Source: Peristeroidobacter soli (GTDB lineage Bacteria > Pseudomonadota > Gammaproteobacteria > Steroidobacterales > Steroidobacteraceae). From it: 64,000 bases of DNA. This document shows, piece after piece, positions 29,452-40,814 of the stretch. Both the position numbers and the translations under genes were made by a program. A model generated the notes under the pieces. The model saw nothing but the letters and a program-made list of their open reading frames with translations. It was not told the DNA's origin and ran no database searches. The stretch lies in NCBI RefSeq assembly GCF_004138485.1, contig NZ_RYEV01000005.1:310001-374000 (forward strand). The letters are read 5' to 3'. Each line of letters opens with the position of its first letter. Position 1 is the first letter of the stretch.

Positions 29452-30073
29452 GGCTAAGCGTACTAAATCGAGCCGGGAATGGCTTGCCGAACATGAGAGC
29501 GACCCGTACGTAAAGCAGGCACGGCAGATGGGCTATCGCTCGCGTGCCGTGTTCAAGCTGGACGAGATTCAGCGCGCCGATCGGCTGATCCGTCCGGGTA
29601 TGACGATCGTCGATCTGGGCGCGGCTCCGGGCGGCTGGAGTCAGCTGGCTGCGAAATTGCTCCAGGGCAAGGGCCGGATCGTGGCGCTGGATATCCTGCC
29701 CATGGATGCCATCGTCGGCGTCGATTTCCTGCAGGGCGACTTCTCCGATGATTTGGTGCTGGAACAGCTGGAACAAATGATCGGGGCGGAGCGCCCGCAG
29801 CTTGTAATGTCCGATATGGCCCCCAATACCACCGGCATTGCCGATGTGGACCATGATCGTTCGATGCATCTGGTTGAACTTTCTCTGGATTTTGCCCGTC
29901 AACGGCTACGGCCCGGCGGTGATTTCCTGGTCAAGGTATTCCAGGGCCGGCACTTTCAGCCGTTCGTGAAGGCGCTCCGGGCGAGCTTCGGCTCGGTCAA
30001 GGTGCGTAAACCGGACGCCTCGCGGCAACGAAGTTCGGAACTTTACCTGCTGGGCCGGGACTTTAAGGCTTAA
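29450..30073 (+). CDS. rlmE: 23S rRNA 2'-O-ribose U2552 methyltransferase
   Basis: 207 residues. The opening [30 protein letters not shown] is RrmJ/FtsJ-like. The SAM motif [17 protein letters not shown] and [10 protein letters not shown] follow, as does Lys in [11 protein letters not shown], making up the K-D-K-E catalytic tetrad. It methylates U2552 in the ribosomal A loop, a heat-shock-induced step in E. coli. ftsH lies 150 bases downstream, the usual partner. Confidence 0.95.
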   Translation: MAKRTKSSREWLAEHESDPYVKQARQMGYRSRAVFKLDEIQRADRLIRPGMTIVDLGAAPGGWSQLAAKLLQGKGRIVALDILPMDAIVGVDFLQGDFSDDLVLEQLEQMIGAERPQLVMSDMAPNTTGIADVDHDRSMHLVELSLDFARQRLRPGGDFLVKVFQGRHFQPFVKALRASFGSVKVRKPDASRQRSSELYLLGRDFKA

Positions 30074-30223
30074 CCTGGAAGATCTTACTTTTAAGGTTGA
30101 TAAGGATCGGGGAGTCGGTTATGGCGCGTCCCGGTCCGGTGGTGTAGTGTCATTCGCGCCTACTTATTTACTTCCAGGCTGCGGCCCCAAGGTCAAGAGG
30201 ACGGGACGCACGAGGATGGGACT

Positions 30224-32158
30224 TTGAACGACCTAGCCAAGAACATCGTACTCTGGATCGTCATCGCCGTAGTTGTGGCCACCGTGGTCAGCAACTTCAG
30301 TGCGCGATCCGGCGGAGTGCAGGAGATGCCGTATTCCACCTTCCTGCAGCAGGTGAAGGATGGCGGCATCGCCGAAGTCACCCTCAACAAGACTACCGAC
30401 GTGATCCGCGGTGTGCGGGCCAACGGCGAGCAGTTCACCGTCAACAATCCCGAGACGGAAAACTCCGAGCTGATCGGCACGCTGATCGAGAACAACGTCA
30501 AATTCTCCGGAGCGGCGCCCGAGCGGCAGTCGTTCCTGATGCAGCTGTTCATCTCTTCCTTCCCCATCCTGCTGCTGATCGCGGTGTGGGTGTACTTCAT
30601 GCGCCAGATGCAGGGCGGTGCCGGCGGCAGGGGGGCCATGTCCTTCGGCAAGAGTCGCGCACGACTGCTCGGCGAGGACCAGGTACAGGTCACTTTCGCC
30701 GATGTCGCGGGCGTGGACGAAGCCAAGGAAGAAGTGGTCGAGATCGTCGAGTTCCTGAAAGACCCGGGCAAGTTCCAGCGCCTGGGCGGCAAGATTCCGC
30801 GTGGCGTGCTGATGGTCGGCTCGCCCGGTACCGGTAAGACGCTGCTCGCCCGCGCCATCGCCGGCGAAGCCAAGGTCCCGTTCTTCACGATTTCCGGTTC
30901 CGACTTCGTCGAAATGTTCGTCGGCGTGGGCGCGAGCCGCGTGCGTGACATGTTCGACCAGGCCAAGAAGCACGCGCCGTGCATCATCTTCATCGACGAA
31001 ATCGACGCCGTCGGTCGGCATCGTGGCGCCGGCCTGGGCGGCGGTCACGATGAGCGCGAACAGACCTTGAACCAGTTGCTGGTCGAGATGGACGGCTTCG
31101 AAGGCACCGAGGGCGTGATCGTCATCGCCGCCACCAACCGTCCCGACGTGCTGGATCCGGCGCTGCTGCGTCCGGGTCGCTTCGATCGTCAGGTCGTGGT
31201 GCCGCTGCCGGACGTGCGCGGTCGTGAGCAGATCCTCAAGGTCCACATGCGCAAGCTGCCGCTGGCTGAAGATGTGAAGCCGCAGGTGATCGCGCGCGGT
31301 ACGCCGGGTTTCTCGGGTGCCGACCTCGCCAACCTCGTCAACGAAGCTGCGTTGTTCGCCGCTCGTGCCAACCGTCGCACAGTGACCATGGATGAGTTCG
31401 AGCGCGCCAAGGACAAGATCATGATGGGCGCCGAGCGCCGCTCCATGGTCATGGACGAGCAGGAGAAGAAGCTCACCGCGTATCACGAGGCGGGGCACGC
31501 CATCATCGGCTTGACGGTGCCCGAGCACGATCCGGTCTACAAGGTCACCATCATCCCGCGCGGTCGCGCGCTGGGCGTGACGATGTTCCTGCCGGAAGCG
31601 GACCGTTACAGCACCAGCAAGCGTCGTCTCGAGAGCCGCATCAGCACGCTGTTTGGCGGCCGTATCGCCGAGGAAATCATCTTCGGACCCGAGTCGATCA
31701 CGACCGGCGCTTCGAACGACATCGAGCGCGCGACCGAAATCGCCCGCAACATGGTCACGAAGTGGGGCTTGTCGAACAAGCTCGGCCCGCTGACGTACAG
31801 CGAGGACCAGGGCGAAGTGTTCCTGGGCCGCCAGGTCACGCAGCACAAGCAGGTGTCCGATGTGACCGCGCACGCCATCGATGAGGAAGTGCGTTATCTC
31901 ATCGACACCAACTACAAGCGTGCCAAGGACATCCTCGAGTCGAACCTGGACAAGCTGCACAAGATGTCCGAGGCCCTGATCAAGTACGAGACCATCGACG
32001 AGACTCAGATCAAGGACATCATGGAAGGTCGCGATCCGAAGCCGCCCGCCGGCTGGGACGACAGCGGCGCGCCGTTCGGTGGCAATGGCAGCGGCAAGGG
32101 CCGCGAGCGCGAGAAGGGCAGCGAAGCTCCGATCGGCAAGCCGGCCAGCCAGCACTAA
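30224..32158 (+). CDS. ftsH: ATP-dependent zinc metalloprotease FtsH
   Basis: 644 residues starting at TTG behind GAGGA. TM1 (~8-23) and TM2 (~108-125) flank a periplasmic domain. The AAA+ module carries Walker A GSPGTGKT (199-206), Walker [10 protein letters not shown] and the second region of homology. The zinc site is H421-E-A-G-H425. The C-terminus is a Gly/Glu/Lys-rich flexible tail. It degrades membrane proteins and short-lived regulators. A clear terminator follows. Confidence 0.97.
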   Translation: MNDLAKNIVLWIVIAVVVATVVSNFSARSGGVQEMPYSTFLQQVKDGGIAEVTLNKTTDVIRGVRANGEQFTVNNPETENSELIGTLIENNVKFSGAAPERQSFLMQLFISSFPILLLIAVWVYFMRQMQGGAGGRGAMSFGKSRARLLGEDQVQVTFADVAGVDEAKEEVVEIVEFLKDPGKFQRLGGKIPRGVLMVGSPGTGKTLLARAIAGEAKVPFFTISGSDFVEMFVGVGASRVRDMFDQAKKHAPCIIFIDEIDAVGRHRGAGLGGGHDEREQTLNQLLVEMDGFEGTEGVIVIAATNRPDVLDPALLRPGRFDRQVVVPLPDVRGREQILKVHMRKLPLAEDVKPQVIARGTPGFSGADLANLVNEAALFAARANRRTVTMDEFERAKDKIMMGAERRSMVMDEQEKKLTAYHEAGHAIIGLTVPEHDPVYKVTIIPRGRALGVTMFLPEADRYSTSKRRLESRISTLFGGRIAEEIIFGPESITTGASNDIERATEIARNMVTKWGLSNKLGPLTYSEDQGEVFLGRQVTQHKQVSDVTAHAIDEEVRYLIDTNYKRAKDILESNLDKLHKMSEALIKYETIDETQIKDIMEGRDPKPPAGWDDSGAPFGGNGSGKGREREKGSEAPIGKPASQH

Positions 32159-32186
32159 GCGGCGCCAGGCAATCGGGTAGTTGGAG

Positions 32187-32217
32187 AGAGGCGCGGCAAC
32201 GCGCCTCTTTCCGTTTC
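32187..32217 (+). terminator. Rho-independent terminator after ftsH
   Basis: A 9-bp perfect stem AGAGGCGCG (32187-32195), GCAA loop, CGCGCCTCT (32200-32208), then TTCCGTTT. It ends 14 bases before folP, so folP expression depends on read-through or on a promoter overlapping this hairpin. Confidence 0.7.
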
Positions 32218-32231
32218 AGCGGGACCACTCC

Positions 32232-33089
32232 ATGCAGCTTCGCTGCGGCACTCACACGCTCGATCTCTCCCATCCGATCGTGATGGGCATCCTCAATGTC
32301 ACGCCGGATTCATTCTCCGACGGCGGCAGGTTCATCGATGTGTCACGCGCCGTCGACCATGCGCTCCGTATGATCGAGCAGGGCGCCGGCATGATCGACG
32401 TGGGCGGTGAATCCACGCGACCCGGCGCCGCCGATGTGAGCGAAGCAGAAGAGATCCGCCGCGTCGTGCCCGTGATCGAAGCGCTCGTCGCTCGTACCTC
32501 GATTCCCCTCTCCATCGACACCAGCAAAGCCGCCGTCATGTCCGCCGCCGTCGCCGCTGGCGCGAGTTTGATCAACGACGTTCGCGCTCTGCAGGAGCCG
32601 GGAGCCTTGGATGCCGCCGCCCGAACGGACGCGGCCGTCTGTCTGATGCACATGCAGGGACAGCCCCGGACCATGCAGCACGAGCCACGCTATGACGACG
32701 TAGTAGGGGAAGTGACGGCATTCCTGGAGCAGCGGGCCGAGGCCTGCCAAGCTGCCGGCATCGGCCGCGACCGCCTGGTTCTTGATCCCGGTATCGGTTT
32801 CGGTAAGCGCCTTGAGCATAATCTCGCCCTCCTGGCGCATCTGCCCGAACTGGGACGCTCGGGCCTGCCGCTGCTGGTGGGCGTATCGCGTAAATCCATG
32901 TTCCAGGCCCTGCTGGGCCGGCCGGTGGAGCAGCGCCTCGCTGGCGGGCTGGCAGTGGCTACCGCCGCCGTGCTGGCGGGGGCTGGTATCCTTCGCGTCC
33001 ACGACGTGGCCGAGACGGTGGATGCCGTCAAAGTCGCCCAGGCCCTACGCGCCGCCGGTTTTGTCGCACGCGGGCCGATTGAAAACTAA
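32232..33089 (+). CDS. folP: Dihydropteroate synthase
   Basis: 285 residues from the ATG at 32232. Signatures are VMGILNVTPDSFSDGG, DVGGESTRPGA, SIDTSKAAV, INDV, DPGIGFGKRLEHNLALL and GVSRKSM. It condenses pABA with dihydropterin pyrophosphate in folate synthesis and is the sulfonamide target. It is followed by glmM after 18 bases, the standard ftsH-folP-glmM order. Confidence 0.95.
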   Translation: MQLRCGTHTLDLSHPIVMGILNVTPDSFSDGGRFIDVSRAVDHALRMIEQGAGMIDVGGESTRPGAADVSEAEEIRRVVPVIEALVARTSIPLSIDTSKAAVMSAAVAAGASLINDVRALQEPGALDAAARTDAAVCLMHMQGQPRTMQHEPRYDDVVGEVTAFLEQRAEACQAAGIGRDRLVLDPGIGFGKRLEHNLALLAHLPELGRSGLPLLVGVSRKSMFQALLGRPVEQRLAGGLAVATAAVLAGAGILRVHDVAETVDAVKVAQALRAAGFVARGPIEN

Positions 33090-33107
33090 GCCTTCGAGGG
33101 AGCAGCT

Positions 33108-34457
33108 TTGAGCCGTAAATACTTTGGCACCGATGGCGTGCGTGGCCGCGTTGGCGAACATCCGCTGACCGTGGAATTCGCATTGAAGCTGGCGAGCTCG
33201 GCGGCGCGTGTGCTGGCGCCGAAGGGCGGCACGGTGCTGGTCGGCAAGGACACGCGAATCTCCGGCTACATGTTCGAAGCCGCGCTCGAAGCGGGCTTCG
33301 TCGCCTCGGGCGTGAACGTGATGTTGATCGGCCCGCTGCCCACGCCGGGCATCGCGTATCTCACCAAACGTTTCGAATGTGACTTCGGCGTGGTCATCAG
33401 CGCCTCTCACAATCCGTACGAAGACAACGGCATCAAGTTCTTCGATCGCAACGGCGGCAAGCTGAGCGACGAGATCGAAGCGCAGATCGAGCAATATCTG
33501 GACGAGCCGCCCGTGACCCGCAGCTCCAGCGATCTGGGCCGCGCCACCCGCGTCGACAAGTCGCGCGTGCGTTATCAGGAGTTCGTGATGAGCACCGTGC
33601 CGGGCCTGGATCTGTCGGGCTTCAAGCTGGTGATCGATTGCGCGAACGGCGCCGGTTACAAAGTCGGTCCGCGCATCCTCGCCGATCTCGGCGCCGAAAT
33701 CGTGCCGATCGGCTCCTCGCCGAACGGCCGGAACATCAATCTGAATTGCGGCTCCACCTCGCCGAGCTTGTTACAGCTCACGGTGCCGGGCGTGCAGGCG
33801 CAGGCGGGCATCGCGCTCGATGGCGACGGCGATCGATTGGTGATGGTCGACAACCTCGGCCGCACCGTCGACGGCGATCAACTGCTGTACATCATCGCGC
33901 GCGCCCGCAAACAGAAGGGTTTGCTGAAGGGGCCAGTGGTCGGCACCGTGATGAGCAATCTGGGGCTGGAACATTCGCTGCAGAAAGAGGGCATCGAATT
34001 CCGTCGCGCCAAGGTCGGCGACCGTTACGTGATGGAGCTGCTGAAGGAGACCGGCGGCACGCTGGGCGGCGAGACTTCGGGCCATCTGCTGTGCCTGGAT
34101 CACACCACGACCGGCGACGCGCTGATCAGCGCGTTGCAGGTGCTGGCGATCATGAAAGAAACCGGCGGCAGCCTGGCCGAGCTGGCCGCGCCGATGCCGA
34201 AGTATCCGCAGGTGATGGAGAACGTGCGGGTCGCGAAGAAGATCGACCCGTTCAGCTCCTCGCAGATCAAGGAGGCGGTGGCGCGCGCCGAGGCCAGGCT
34301 GGCCGGCACCGGCCGCATCGTGCTGCGTCCGTCGGGCACTGAACCCGTGATCCGCGTCATGGTCGAAGGCAGGGACGAAAAGCTGGTCCGTGAGATCTGC
34401 CGGGAATTGGCCAGTGTGGTGGCGGCGGCCGCGGAACAGAAGGTTGCCGCGGGCTAG
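33108..34457 (+). CDS. glmM: Phosphoglucosamine mutase
   Basis: 449 residues starting at TTG (MSRKYFGTDGVRG), with GGGAG upstream. The phosphoserine loop is ISASHNPYEDNGIKF with catalytic S100. The Mg site is ALDGDGDRLVMVD, sugar-binding GGETSGH, and phosphate-binding RPSGTEPVIRVM. It converts glucosamine-6-P to glucosamine-1-P for UDP-GlcNAc, feeding peptidoglycan and LPS. It belongs to the ftsH-folP-glmM-tpiA-secG run. Confidence 0.96.
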   Translation: MSRKYFGTDGVRGRVGEHPLTVEFALKLASSAARVLAPKGGTVLVGKDTRISGYMFEAALEAGFVASGVNVMLIGPLPTPGIAYLTKRFECDFGVVISASHNPYEDNGIKFFDRNGGKLSDEIEAQIEQYLDEPPVTRSSSDLGRATRVDKSRVRYQEFVMSTVPGLDLSGFKLVIDCANGAGYKVGPRILADLGAEIVPIGSSPNGRNINLNCGSTSPSLLQLTVPGVQAQAGIALDGDGDRLVMVDNLGRTVDGDQLLYIIARARKQKGLLKGPVVGTVMSNLGLEHSLQKEGIEFRRAKVGDRYVMELLKETGGTLGGETSGHLLCLDHTTTGDALISALQVLAIMKETGGSLAELAAPMPKYPQVMENVRVAKKIDPFSSSQIKEAVARAEARLAGTGRIVLRPSGTEPVIRVMVEGRDEKLVREICRELASVVAAAAEQKVAAG

Positions 34458-34566
34458 TTTTTTCGCCCTAACTCACGGTTTCCGTTTGATTTCGCGCTGA
34501 CTCGCCGCTAAGCTTCCGCGCCCTTCGCAGGGGGGCGACGAAGACCCAACTGTGGAGGTACTGCCC

Positions 34567-35325
34567 ATGCGACGGCCATTCATCGCCGGGAATTGGAAGA
34601 TGCACGGCTCGCGCGCGCAGAACGCCGAGTTGATCGAAGGCCTGCTGCTGGGGTTGCCCGGGCAAGTGCCGGTCGATATCGCCGTGTGTCCGCCCAATGT
34701 CTACCTCTGGGAAGTCGGGCGGTTGTTGAAGGATTCGATCGTGAAGCTGGGCGCGCAGACGTGCTGTGCCGAGCAGATCGGTGCGTTCACCGGCGAGGCC
34801 TCGGCGGCCATGCTGAAGGACGTTGGTTGCACGTACGTGATCGTGGGCCACTCCGAGCGGCGCACGATCTACCGCGAGGACGATGCGCTGGTGGCGCGTA
34901 AGTTCCTGGCGGCGCAAGCGCAGGGTCTGATCCCGATCCTCTGCGTCGGCGAAACGCTCGAAGAGCGGGAAAAAGGGCAGACCATGCAAGTGGTCTCCCG
35001 GCAGTTGAAGGCGGTATTGGATGTGGCGGTCCCGGGCGCGCTCCAGCAGGCGGTACTCGCGTACGAGCCGGTCTGGGCGATCGGCACGGGCAAGAACGCG
35101 ACGCCGGAGCAGGCGCAGGAAGTTCACGCACATATTCGCGCCGAGGTGGCGGCTCGTGATGCTAATATCGCGGCCCGTTTGCAGGTGCTATACGGCGGCA
35201 GCGTGAAAGCCGGCAATGCGAAGGAGATCTTCGCGATGCCCGATGTCGACGGTGGACTGATCGGTGGCGCGTCGCTGAAGGCAGATGAGTTCTTGAAGAT
35301 CTGCGCGGCGGCCCAGGCTCACTAA
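34567..35325 (+). CDS. tpiA: Triosephosphate isomerase
   Basis: 252 residues from the ATG at 34567, chosen because GGAGGT lies eight bases upstream; the earlier in-frame GTG overlaps that site. [13 protein letters not shown] holds the N-terminal Lys. Catalytic His is in VGHSERR and catalytic Glu in [12 protein letters not shown], with YGGSVKAGN binding phosphate. It interconverts DHAP and glyceraldehyde-3-P. Confidence 0.96.
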   Translation: MRRPFIAGNWKMHGSRAQNAELIEGLLLGLPGQVPVDIAVCPPNVYLWEVGRLLKDSIVKLGAQTCCAEQIGAFTGEASAAMLKDVGCTYVIVGHSERRTIYREDDALVARKFLAAQAQGLIPILCVGETLEEREKGQTMQVVSRQLKAVLDVAVPGALQQAVLAYEPVWAIGTGKNATPEQAQEVHAHIRAEVAARDANIAARLQVLYGGSVKAGNAKEIFAMPDVDGGLIGGASLKADEFLKICAAAQAH

Positions 35326-35342
35326 GAGCGGAATTGAATCGT

Positions 35343-35741
35343 ATGAACTGGTTACATTCGGCGGTGGTGATTATTCACCTGTTGATCGCCGCGGCCATTG
35401 TGGCGCTGGTGTTACTCCAGCGAGGCAAGGGCGCCGATGCGGGCGCCGGCTTCGGCGCGGGCGCGTCGGGCACCGTGTTCGGTGCTCGTGGCTCGGCGTC
35501 GTTCCTGTCGCGTACCACGGCGACGCTCGCGGCGCTGTTCATCGTGACCAGCCTGTCGCTGGCGTACATGGGTGGCCGCACGCCGGCCGCGCCGAAGAGC
35601 GTGATCGATCGTGTGAATTTGCAGGACAAGGCACCGGAGCTGCCCGCGACCACGCCGGCCGTTCCGCCTGCCGACCAGGCGGTCGAAACGCCCTCGGAAC
35701 CGGCTCCTCAACCGGCCCCGAACGAACCGCCCAAACAGTAA
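35343..35741 (+). CDS. secG: Preprotein translocase subunit SecG
   Basis: About 132 residues from the ATG at 35343; a TTG three codons earlier is possible. TM1 ([21 protein letters not shown]), the conserved cytosolic [23 protein letters not shown], and TM2 ([19 protein letters not shown]) match SecG. The C-terminal ~55 residues are a Pro/Ala/Glu-rich tail, longer than in E. coli and probably disordered. It assists SecYEG. tRNA-Leu follows 31 bases later, as in Pseudomonas. Confidence 0.93.
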   Translation: MNWLHSAVVIIHLLIAAAIVALVLLQRGKGADAGAGFGAGASGTVFGARGSASFLSRTTATLAALFIVTSLSLAYMGGRTPAAPKSVIDRVNLQDKAPELPATTPAVPPADQAVETPSEPAPQPAPNEPPKQ

Positions 35742-35772
35742 AAGCGAGAAGCCTCGAAAGTCGATTACAAGT

Positions 35773-35857
35773 GCGGCTGTGGTGGAACTGGTAGACACGC
35801 TACTTTGAGGTGGTAGTGGAGCAATCCGTGGAGGTTCGAGTCCTCTCAGCCGCACCA
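35773..35857 (+). tRNA. tRNA-Leu (GAG)
   Basis: 85 nt. The GCGGCTG/CAGCCGC acceptor stem ends with encoded ACCA, and the D-arm is TGGTAGACACGC. The anticodon stem-loop CTACT-TTGAGGT-GGTAG has anticodon GAG at 35807-35809. A long type-II variable arm and the T-loop GGTTCGAGTCC follow. It lies between secG and nuoA, its usual place. Confidence 0.97.
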
Positions 35858-35990
35858 GTTCTTTCGAGTGTTTTCGCCGGGGTTCTTGCATTAAGAAGGC
35901 TGCCTTCGTGCAATTCTTATAGAACCCTTTTCGGACCGTCCTGATACAATGCGCGCCGCCGCCGGACCCGGCGCGTCAGCAGCTTACGTG

Positions 35991-36347
35991 ATGTTGCAGA
36001 ACTACGTTCCCATCCTGATCTTTCTGGGCGTGGCCGCCGTGCTCGGCTCCGTGCTCATCGGTCTGGGCTTCCTGCTCGGACCCCGCAAACCCGACGCCGA
36101 AAAACTGTCCGCTTACGAGTGCGGCTTCGAGGCTTATTCCGATACGCGCATGAAGTTCGACGTGCGCTATTACCTGGTGGCGATTCTGTTCATCGTGTTC
36201 GACCTGGAAATCGCCTTCCTGTTCCCGTGGGCGGTGGCGCTCGATGCGGTCGGCATGGTGGGGCTCGCTGCCATGGGCGTGTTCTTGGCTGTCCTGGTGG
36301 TGGGCTTCGTGTACGAGTGGAAGAAAGGGGCGTTGGAATGGGATTGA
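35991..36347 (+). CDS. nuoA: NADH-quinone oxidoreductase subunit A
   Basis: 118 residues from the ATG at 35991; an upstream in-frame ATG at 35949 would add an unusual Ala-rich stretch. There are three TM helices. The conserved loop [35 protein letters not shown] carries the quinone-site Cys and acidic residues. It is a membrane-arm subunit of complex I and the first gene of the 14-gene operon. It overlaps nuoB by 10 bases. Confidence 0.94.
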   Translation: MLQNYVPILIFLGVAAVLGSVLIGLGFLLGPRKPDAEKLSAYECGFEAYSDTRMKFDVRYYLVAILFIVFDLEIAFLFPWAVALDAVGMVGLAAMGVFLAVLVVGFVYEWKKGALEWD

Positions 36348-36841
36348 CGGCTCCCACGGCGGAAACGCCGGATGCCGCGGTAACTCAACGCGGCTTCATG
36401 ACCACCACGGTCGACTCGCTCATGAACTGGGCGCGCACCGGTTCGATGTGGCCGATGACTTTCGGTCTGGCTTGCTGTGCCGTCGAAATGATGCATGCAG
36501 GCGCGGCTCGCTATGACTTGGACCGCTTCGGCGTGGTGTTCCGCCCCAGCCCGCGTCAGTCCGACGTGATGATCGTGGCCGGCACCCTGGTGAACAAGAT
36601 GGCGCCGGCGTTGCGTAAGGTCTACGACCAGATGCCCGAGCCCCGCTGGGTGATCTCGATGGGTTCCTGCGCCAACGGCGGCGGTTATTACCATTACTCG
36701 TACGCGGTAGTGCGCGGCTGCGACCGGATCGTGCCGGTCGATGTGTACGTGCCGGGCTGCCCGCCGAGTGCCGAAGCATTGCTGTACGGCATCCTGCAAT
36801 TGCAGAACAAGATCCGCCGCACCAGCACGATCGCTCGCTGA
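36338..36841 (+). CDS. nuoB: NADH-quinone oxidoreductase subunit B
   Basis: 167 residues. It ligates the terminal cluster N2 next to the quinone pocket. The four cysteines are C46 and C47 ([12 protein letters not shown]), C111 ([14 protein letters not shown]) and C141 ([11 protein letters not shown]). The start lies 10 bases inside nuoA. All ligands are present. Confidence 0.96.
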   Translation: MGLTAPTAETPDAAVTQRGFMTTTVDSLMNWARTGSMWPMTFGLACCAVEMMHAGAARYDLDRFGVVFRPSPRQSDVMIVAGTLVNKMAPALRKVYDQMPEPRWVISMGSCANGGGYYHYSYAVVRGCDRIVPVDVYVPGCPPSAEALLYGILQLQNKIRRTSTIAR

Positions 36842-36864
36842 AGGCGGGCATAGGTAGAACTTCG

Positions 36865-37584
36865 ATGAGTTCACGTACCGAGACATTGGCCTCGCGACTG
36901 ACGGCGCGCTTTGCTCAAGAGCTGCGGCCGTTGCCGGCGTTGCCGAACGAAGTCGCGTTCGAAGTCGACGCCGCGAATCTGCTCGCCGTCTGTAAAGAGC
37001 TGCGCGACAATACCGAATTCGGCTTCGAGCAATTGATCGATCTGGCCGGCATCGACTATCTCGATTACGGCCGCGAAGAGTGGAGCACGCTCGCCTCCAC
37101 TGCCACCGGTTTCAGCCGCGGCGTGAATCGCATCCAGGAACATGTGAGCGAGCAGACCACGAAGCCGCGCTTCGCGGTCACGTATCAGCTGCTCTCGATT
37201 ACAAACAACTGGCGCCTGCGTCTGCGCTGCTTCACCGGCCAGGGCGAGCCGCCCGTGATCGACTCCCTCGTCGAGATCTGGGCCGGCGCCAACTGGTTCG
37301 AGCGCGAAGCGTTCGATATGTACGGCATCATGTTCCGCAATCATCCGGACCTGCGCCGCATCCTCACCGACTACGGCTTCATCGGCCATCCGTTCCGCAA
37401 GGACTTCCCGCTGATCGGCAACGTCGAGGTGAAGTACGACCCGGCCAAGGGCCGAGTGGTGTACCAGCCGGTGAGCATCGAGCCGCGTACGCTCGTGCCG
37501 CGTGTCATTCGCGAAGACAACCGTTACGACCAGGTGCTCAAGGAAGTGCCGGTCGGCTCGGATGTGTCGCCCGCCAATCGCTGA
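36865..37584 (+). CDS. nuoC: NADH-quinone oxidoreductase subunit C
   Basis: 239 residues. The 30-kDa subunit signature ERE-x-DMYGI is seen as [24 protein letters not shown], followed by [15 protein letters not shown]. It is a peripheral-arm scaffold subunit. It is a separate gene, unlike the fused nuoCD of E. coli, and lies eight bases before nuoD. Confidence 0.95.
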   Translation: MSSRTETLASRLTARFAQELRPLPALPNEVAFEVDAANLLAVCKELRDNTEFGFEQLIDLAGIDYLDYGREEWSTLASTATGFSRGVNRIQEHVSEQTTKPRFAVTYQLLSITNNWRLRLRCFTGQGEPPVIDSLVEIWAGANWFEREAFDMYGIMFRNHPDLRRILTDYGFIGHPFRKDFPLIGNVEVKYDPAKGRVVYQPVSIEPRTLVPRVIREDNRYDQVLKEVPVGSDVSPANR

Positions 37585-37592
37585 CAGTTGCC

Positions 37593-38846
37593 ATGGCAGA
37601 TATTCACAATTTCACTTTGAACTTCGGCCCGCAGCATCCCGCCGCGCACGGCGTGTTGCGTCTGGTGCTGGAGATGGATGGCGAAGTCATCCAGAAGGCC
37701 GATCCGCACATCGGGCTGTTGCATCGGGGCACCGAGAAGCTGGCCGAGTCCAAGCCGTTCAATCAATCGATCGGCTACATGGATCGTCTCGACTACGTGT
37801 CGATGATGTGCAACGAGCACGCCTACGTGATGGCCATCGAGAAGCTGCTCGGCATCAAGGTGCCGGAGCGCGCTCAATACATCCGCGTGATGTTCGATGA
37901 GATCACCCGCATCCTGAATCACTTGATGTGGCTCGGCGCGCACGGCCTCGACATCGGCGCGATGACCGTCTTCCTGTATGCGTTCCGTGAGCGCGAAGAC
38001 CTGATGGACTGCTACGAGGCGGTGTCGGGCACGCGCATGCACGCGACTTACTATCGTCCGGGCGGCGTGTATCGCGACCTGCCGGATTCGATGCCGAAGT
38101 ATCAGCCGTCGAAGTGGCGCTCGCAGGCCGACGTGGATCGTTTGAACGAGCGTCGGCGCGGCAGCATGCTCGACTTCATCGACGACTTCGTCGCGCGCTT
38201 TCCCGCCAACGTCGATGAGTATGAAACATTGCTCACCGACAACCGCATTTGGAAACAGCGCACGGTGAACATCGGGGTCGTGTCGCCGGAGCGCGCTCTG
38301 CAGCTCGGCTTCACTGGCGCGATGCTGCGCGGCTCGGGGATCGAGTGGGACCTGCGCAAGAAGCAGCCGTACGAAGTGTACGACCGCATGGACTTCGACA
38401 TTCCGGTCGGCTTGAACGGCGATTGTTACGATCGTTATCTGGTGCGCATCGAGGAGATGCGTCAGTCGAACCGCATCATCAAACAATGCGTCGACTGGCT
38501 GCGTGCCAACCCCGGCCCGGTGATGCTCGAGGATCACAAGGTCGCCGCGCCGAAGCGCGAAGAGATGAAGGGCGACATGGAATCGCTGATTCATCACTTC
38601 AAATTGTTCACCGAAGGTTACTGCGTGCCGGCGGGCGAGACCTACGCCGCCGTGGAAGCGCCGAAAGGCGAATTCGGTGTTTATCTCGTGTCCGACGGTG
38701 CCAATAAACCGTATCGATTGAAGTGCCGCGCGCCGGGCTTCGCGCATCTCGCCTCGCTGGAAGAGATGGTGAAGGGCCACCTGCTCGCGGACGTGGTGGC
38801 CGTGATCGGCACGCAGGACATCGTATTCGGGGAAGTTGACCGATGA
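37593..38846 (+). CDS. nuoD: NADH-quinone oxidoreductase subunit D
   Basis: 417 residues. The 49-kDa subunit forms the quinone site with NuoB. Motifs are [30 protein letters not shown], the Tyr/His quinone-site region, and [11 protein letters not shown] near the C-terminus. The hydrogenase-derived Cys pairs are absent, as in all NuoD. nuoE begins within its stop codon (ATGA). Confidence 0.96.
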   Translation: MADIHNFTLNFGPQHPAAHGVLRLVLEMDGEVIQKADPHIGLLHRGTEKLAESKPFNQSIGYMDRLDYVSMMCNEHAYVMAIEKLLGIKVPERAQYIRVMFDEITRILNHLMWLGAHGLDIGAMTVFLYAFREREDLMDCYEAVSGTRMHATYYRPGGVYRDLPDSMPKYQPSKWRSQADVDRLNERRRGSMLDFIDDFVARFPANVDEYETLLTDNRIWKQRTVNIGVVSPERALQLGFTGAMLRGSGIEWDLRKKQPYEVYDRMDFDIPVGLNGDCYDRYLVRIEEMRQSNRIIKQCVDWLRANPGPVMLEDHKVAAPKREEMKGDMESLIHHFKLFTEGYCVPAGETYAAVEAPKGEFGVYLVSDGANKPYRLKCRAPGFAHLASLEEMVKGHLLADVVAVIGTQDIVFGEVDR

Positions 38847-39430
38847 GCGGCACGCAAGATCCAGGCTCCAACGACGGCGGCAAGAGCGCGCCGGAGCTGG
38901 ACGAAATCGACACCGGCAACGTCGCGCACGACGCGCCGCACGGCTACAAAGGCGTGCTCTCCGAGCATGCCCGTCATGAGATCGATCACTGGCTGACGAA
39001 GTTCCCGCCGGATCGCAAGCGCTCGGCGGTGATCGCCGCGCTGCGCGCGGTTCAGCACGACATCGGCGGCTATCTCACCAAGGAATCGATGGACGCAGTC
39101 GCCGAGTACATCGGCCTGCCGCCGATCCAGGTGTACGAGGTCGCGACGTTCTATTCGATGTTCGAGACCAAGCCGGTCGGCCGCCACAGCATCTCCGTGT
39201 GCACCAACATCTCCTGCATGTTGTGCGGCGGTGAAGACATGCTGTCGCACGTCGAGAAGCGCCTCGGCATCAAGGTGGGCGAGAGCACCCCGGACGGCCG
39301 CTTCTTCCTGAAGCGCGAAGAGGAATGTCTGGCCGCGTGTAACAACGCGCCGATGATGATGGTCGATCACGTGTACTACGAGAATCTCACGCCCGAGAAG
39401 ATCGACGAGATTCTGGATCGGCACAAGTAA
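38843..39430 (+). CDS. nuoE: NADH-quinone oxidoreductase subunit E
   Basis: 195 residues. The thioredoxin-like domain ligates the N1a [2Fe-2S] cluster through C120, C125, C162 and C166. A ~35-residue acidic/Gly-rich extension precedes the domain and is unlike the compact E. coli start, but no better internal start is evident. It forms the NADH-oxidising module with NuoF and NuoG. Confidence 0.94.
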   Translation: MSGTQDPGSNDGGKSAPELDEIDTGNVAHDAPHGYKGVLSEHARHEIDHWLTKFPPDRKRSAVIAALRAVQHDIGGYLTKESMDAVAEYIGLPPIQVYEVATFYSMFETKPVGRHSISVCTNISCMLCGGEDMLSHVEKRLGIKVGESTPDGRFFLKREEECLAACNNAPMMMVDHVYYENLTPEKIDEILDRHK

Positions 39431-39465
39431 CGAACGCCGCGCGATACACCTAGCCATCGCCAACC

Positions 39466-40800
39466 ATGACTGACGAATCAAACAAACTGCTGTTGGGCAA
39501 GTACGCGAGCAACTTCGTGTGCTTCGCGACGCTCGGTAAGGATCAGCCGTCGTCGATCGATACCTATCGGAAGACCGGCGGCTACGAAGTGTGGGAGAAG
39601 ATCCTGCGCGAGAAGCCGACGCCCGAATCCATCATCGATCAGGTGAAGGCTTCCGGCCTGCGTGGTCGCGGCGGCGCGGGCTTTCCCACCGGCATGAAGT
39701 GGAGCTTCATGCTCCCGAGCAAGGCGCCGCAGAAGTACGTCGTCTGTAACTCGGACGAGAGCGAGCCGGGCACCTGCCACGACCGCGACATCCTGCGTTA
39801 CAACCCGCACGCGCTGATCGAAGGCATGGCCATCGGCGGTTACGCGATGGGTGCCACCGTTGGTTACAACTACATCCGCGGCGAGTTCCTCGACGAGCCG
39901 GTGCCGCGTTTCGAAGAAGCGTTGAAAGAAGCGTATGCCGCGGGCCTGCTCGGCAGGAATCTGCTGGGCTCGGGCGTTAACTTCGATCTGTATTCGTTCG
40001 TCGGCGCGGGTGCTTATATCTGCGGCGAAGAAACTGCACTGCTGGAATCGTTGGAAGGCAAGCAGGGCCGGCCGCGTTTCAAGCCGCCGTTCCCCGCGAA
40101 CTTCGGTCTGTACGGCAAGCCGACCACGATCAACAACACGCAGAGCTACGCGTCGGTGCCGACCATCCTGCGCAACGGCCCGAAGTGGTTCACCGACCTG
40201 GGCGTGCCGAACGCCGGCGGTACCATGATCTTTTCGATCTCCGGTCACGTGAACAAGCCGCAGAACATCGAGCTGCCGCTCGGTATCCCGTTCAAGGATC
40301 TGCTGGAGATCTGCGGCGGTGTGCGCACCGGTCACAAGTTGAAGGCCGTGATTCCCGGTGGCGTGTCCGTGCCGGTGGTGCCCGCCGAAGCAATGATGGC
40401 GGCCACGATGGATTACGACGGCGTGCGCAAAGCCGGCTCGAGCCTCGGCACCGGATCGATGATCGTGATGGACGACTCGACCTGTATGGTCAAGGCGCTC
40501 GAGCGCATCTCCCGTTTCTATTACGCCGAGTCGTGCGGCCAGTGCACGCCGTGCCGTGAAGGCACCGGCTGGATGAACCGCCTGTTGAAACGAATGCTGG
40601 CGGGCCAAGGCAAGAAGTCGGACCTGGACATGCTGGTCGATGTCGCCAACAAGATCGAAGGCCACACCATTTGCGCCTTCGGCGACGCCGCCGCGTGGCC
40701 GGTGCAGAGCTTCATGAAGCACTTCCGGCACGAGTTCGAATACATGATCGAGCATGGCCACAGCATGGTCGACAAAGATCGCCGTCCGCAGGCCGCTTGA
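39466..40800 (+). CDS. nuoF: NADH-quinone oxidoreductase subunit F
   Basis: 444 residues. The NADH/FMN-binding Gly-rich loop is [17 protein letters not shown], and [18 protein letters not shown] contacts FMN. Cluster N3 is ligated by [12 protein letters not shown] plus the downstream Cys in GHTICAFGD. It oxidises NADH and passes electrons to the iron-sulfur chain. It starts 35 bases after nuoE. Confidence 0.97.
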   Translation: MTDESNKLLLGKYASNFVCFATLGKDQPSSIDTYRKTGGYEVWEKILREKPTPESIIDQVKASGLRGRGGAGFPTGMKWSFMLPSKAPQKYVVCNSDESEPGTCHDRDILRYNPHALIEGMAIGGYAMGATVGYNYIRGEFLDEPVPRFEEALKEAYAAGLLGRNLLGSGVNFDLYSFVGAGAYICGEETALLESLEGKQGRPRFKPPFPANFGLYGKPTTINNTQSYASVPTILRNGPKWFTDLGVPNAGGTMIFSISGHVNKPQNIELPLGIPFKDLLEICGGVRTGHKLKAVIPGGVSVPVVPAEAMMAATMDYDGVRKAGSSLGTGSMIVMDDSTCMVKALERISRFYYAESCGQCTPCREGTGWMNRLLKRMLAGQGKKSDLDMLVDVANKIEGHTICAFGDAAAWPVQSFMKHFRHEFEYMIEHGHSMVDKDRRPQAA

Positions 40801-40814
40801 GTTGAGACCGAAGC

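Noticed and set aside
35941-35990. Promoter for nuoA from TACAAT at 35945
   Set aside because: The -10 match is good, but no acceptable -35 lies 16-18 bases upstream.
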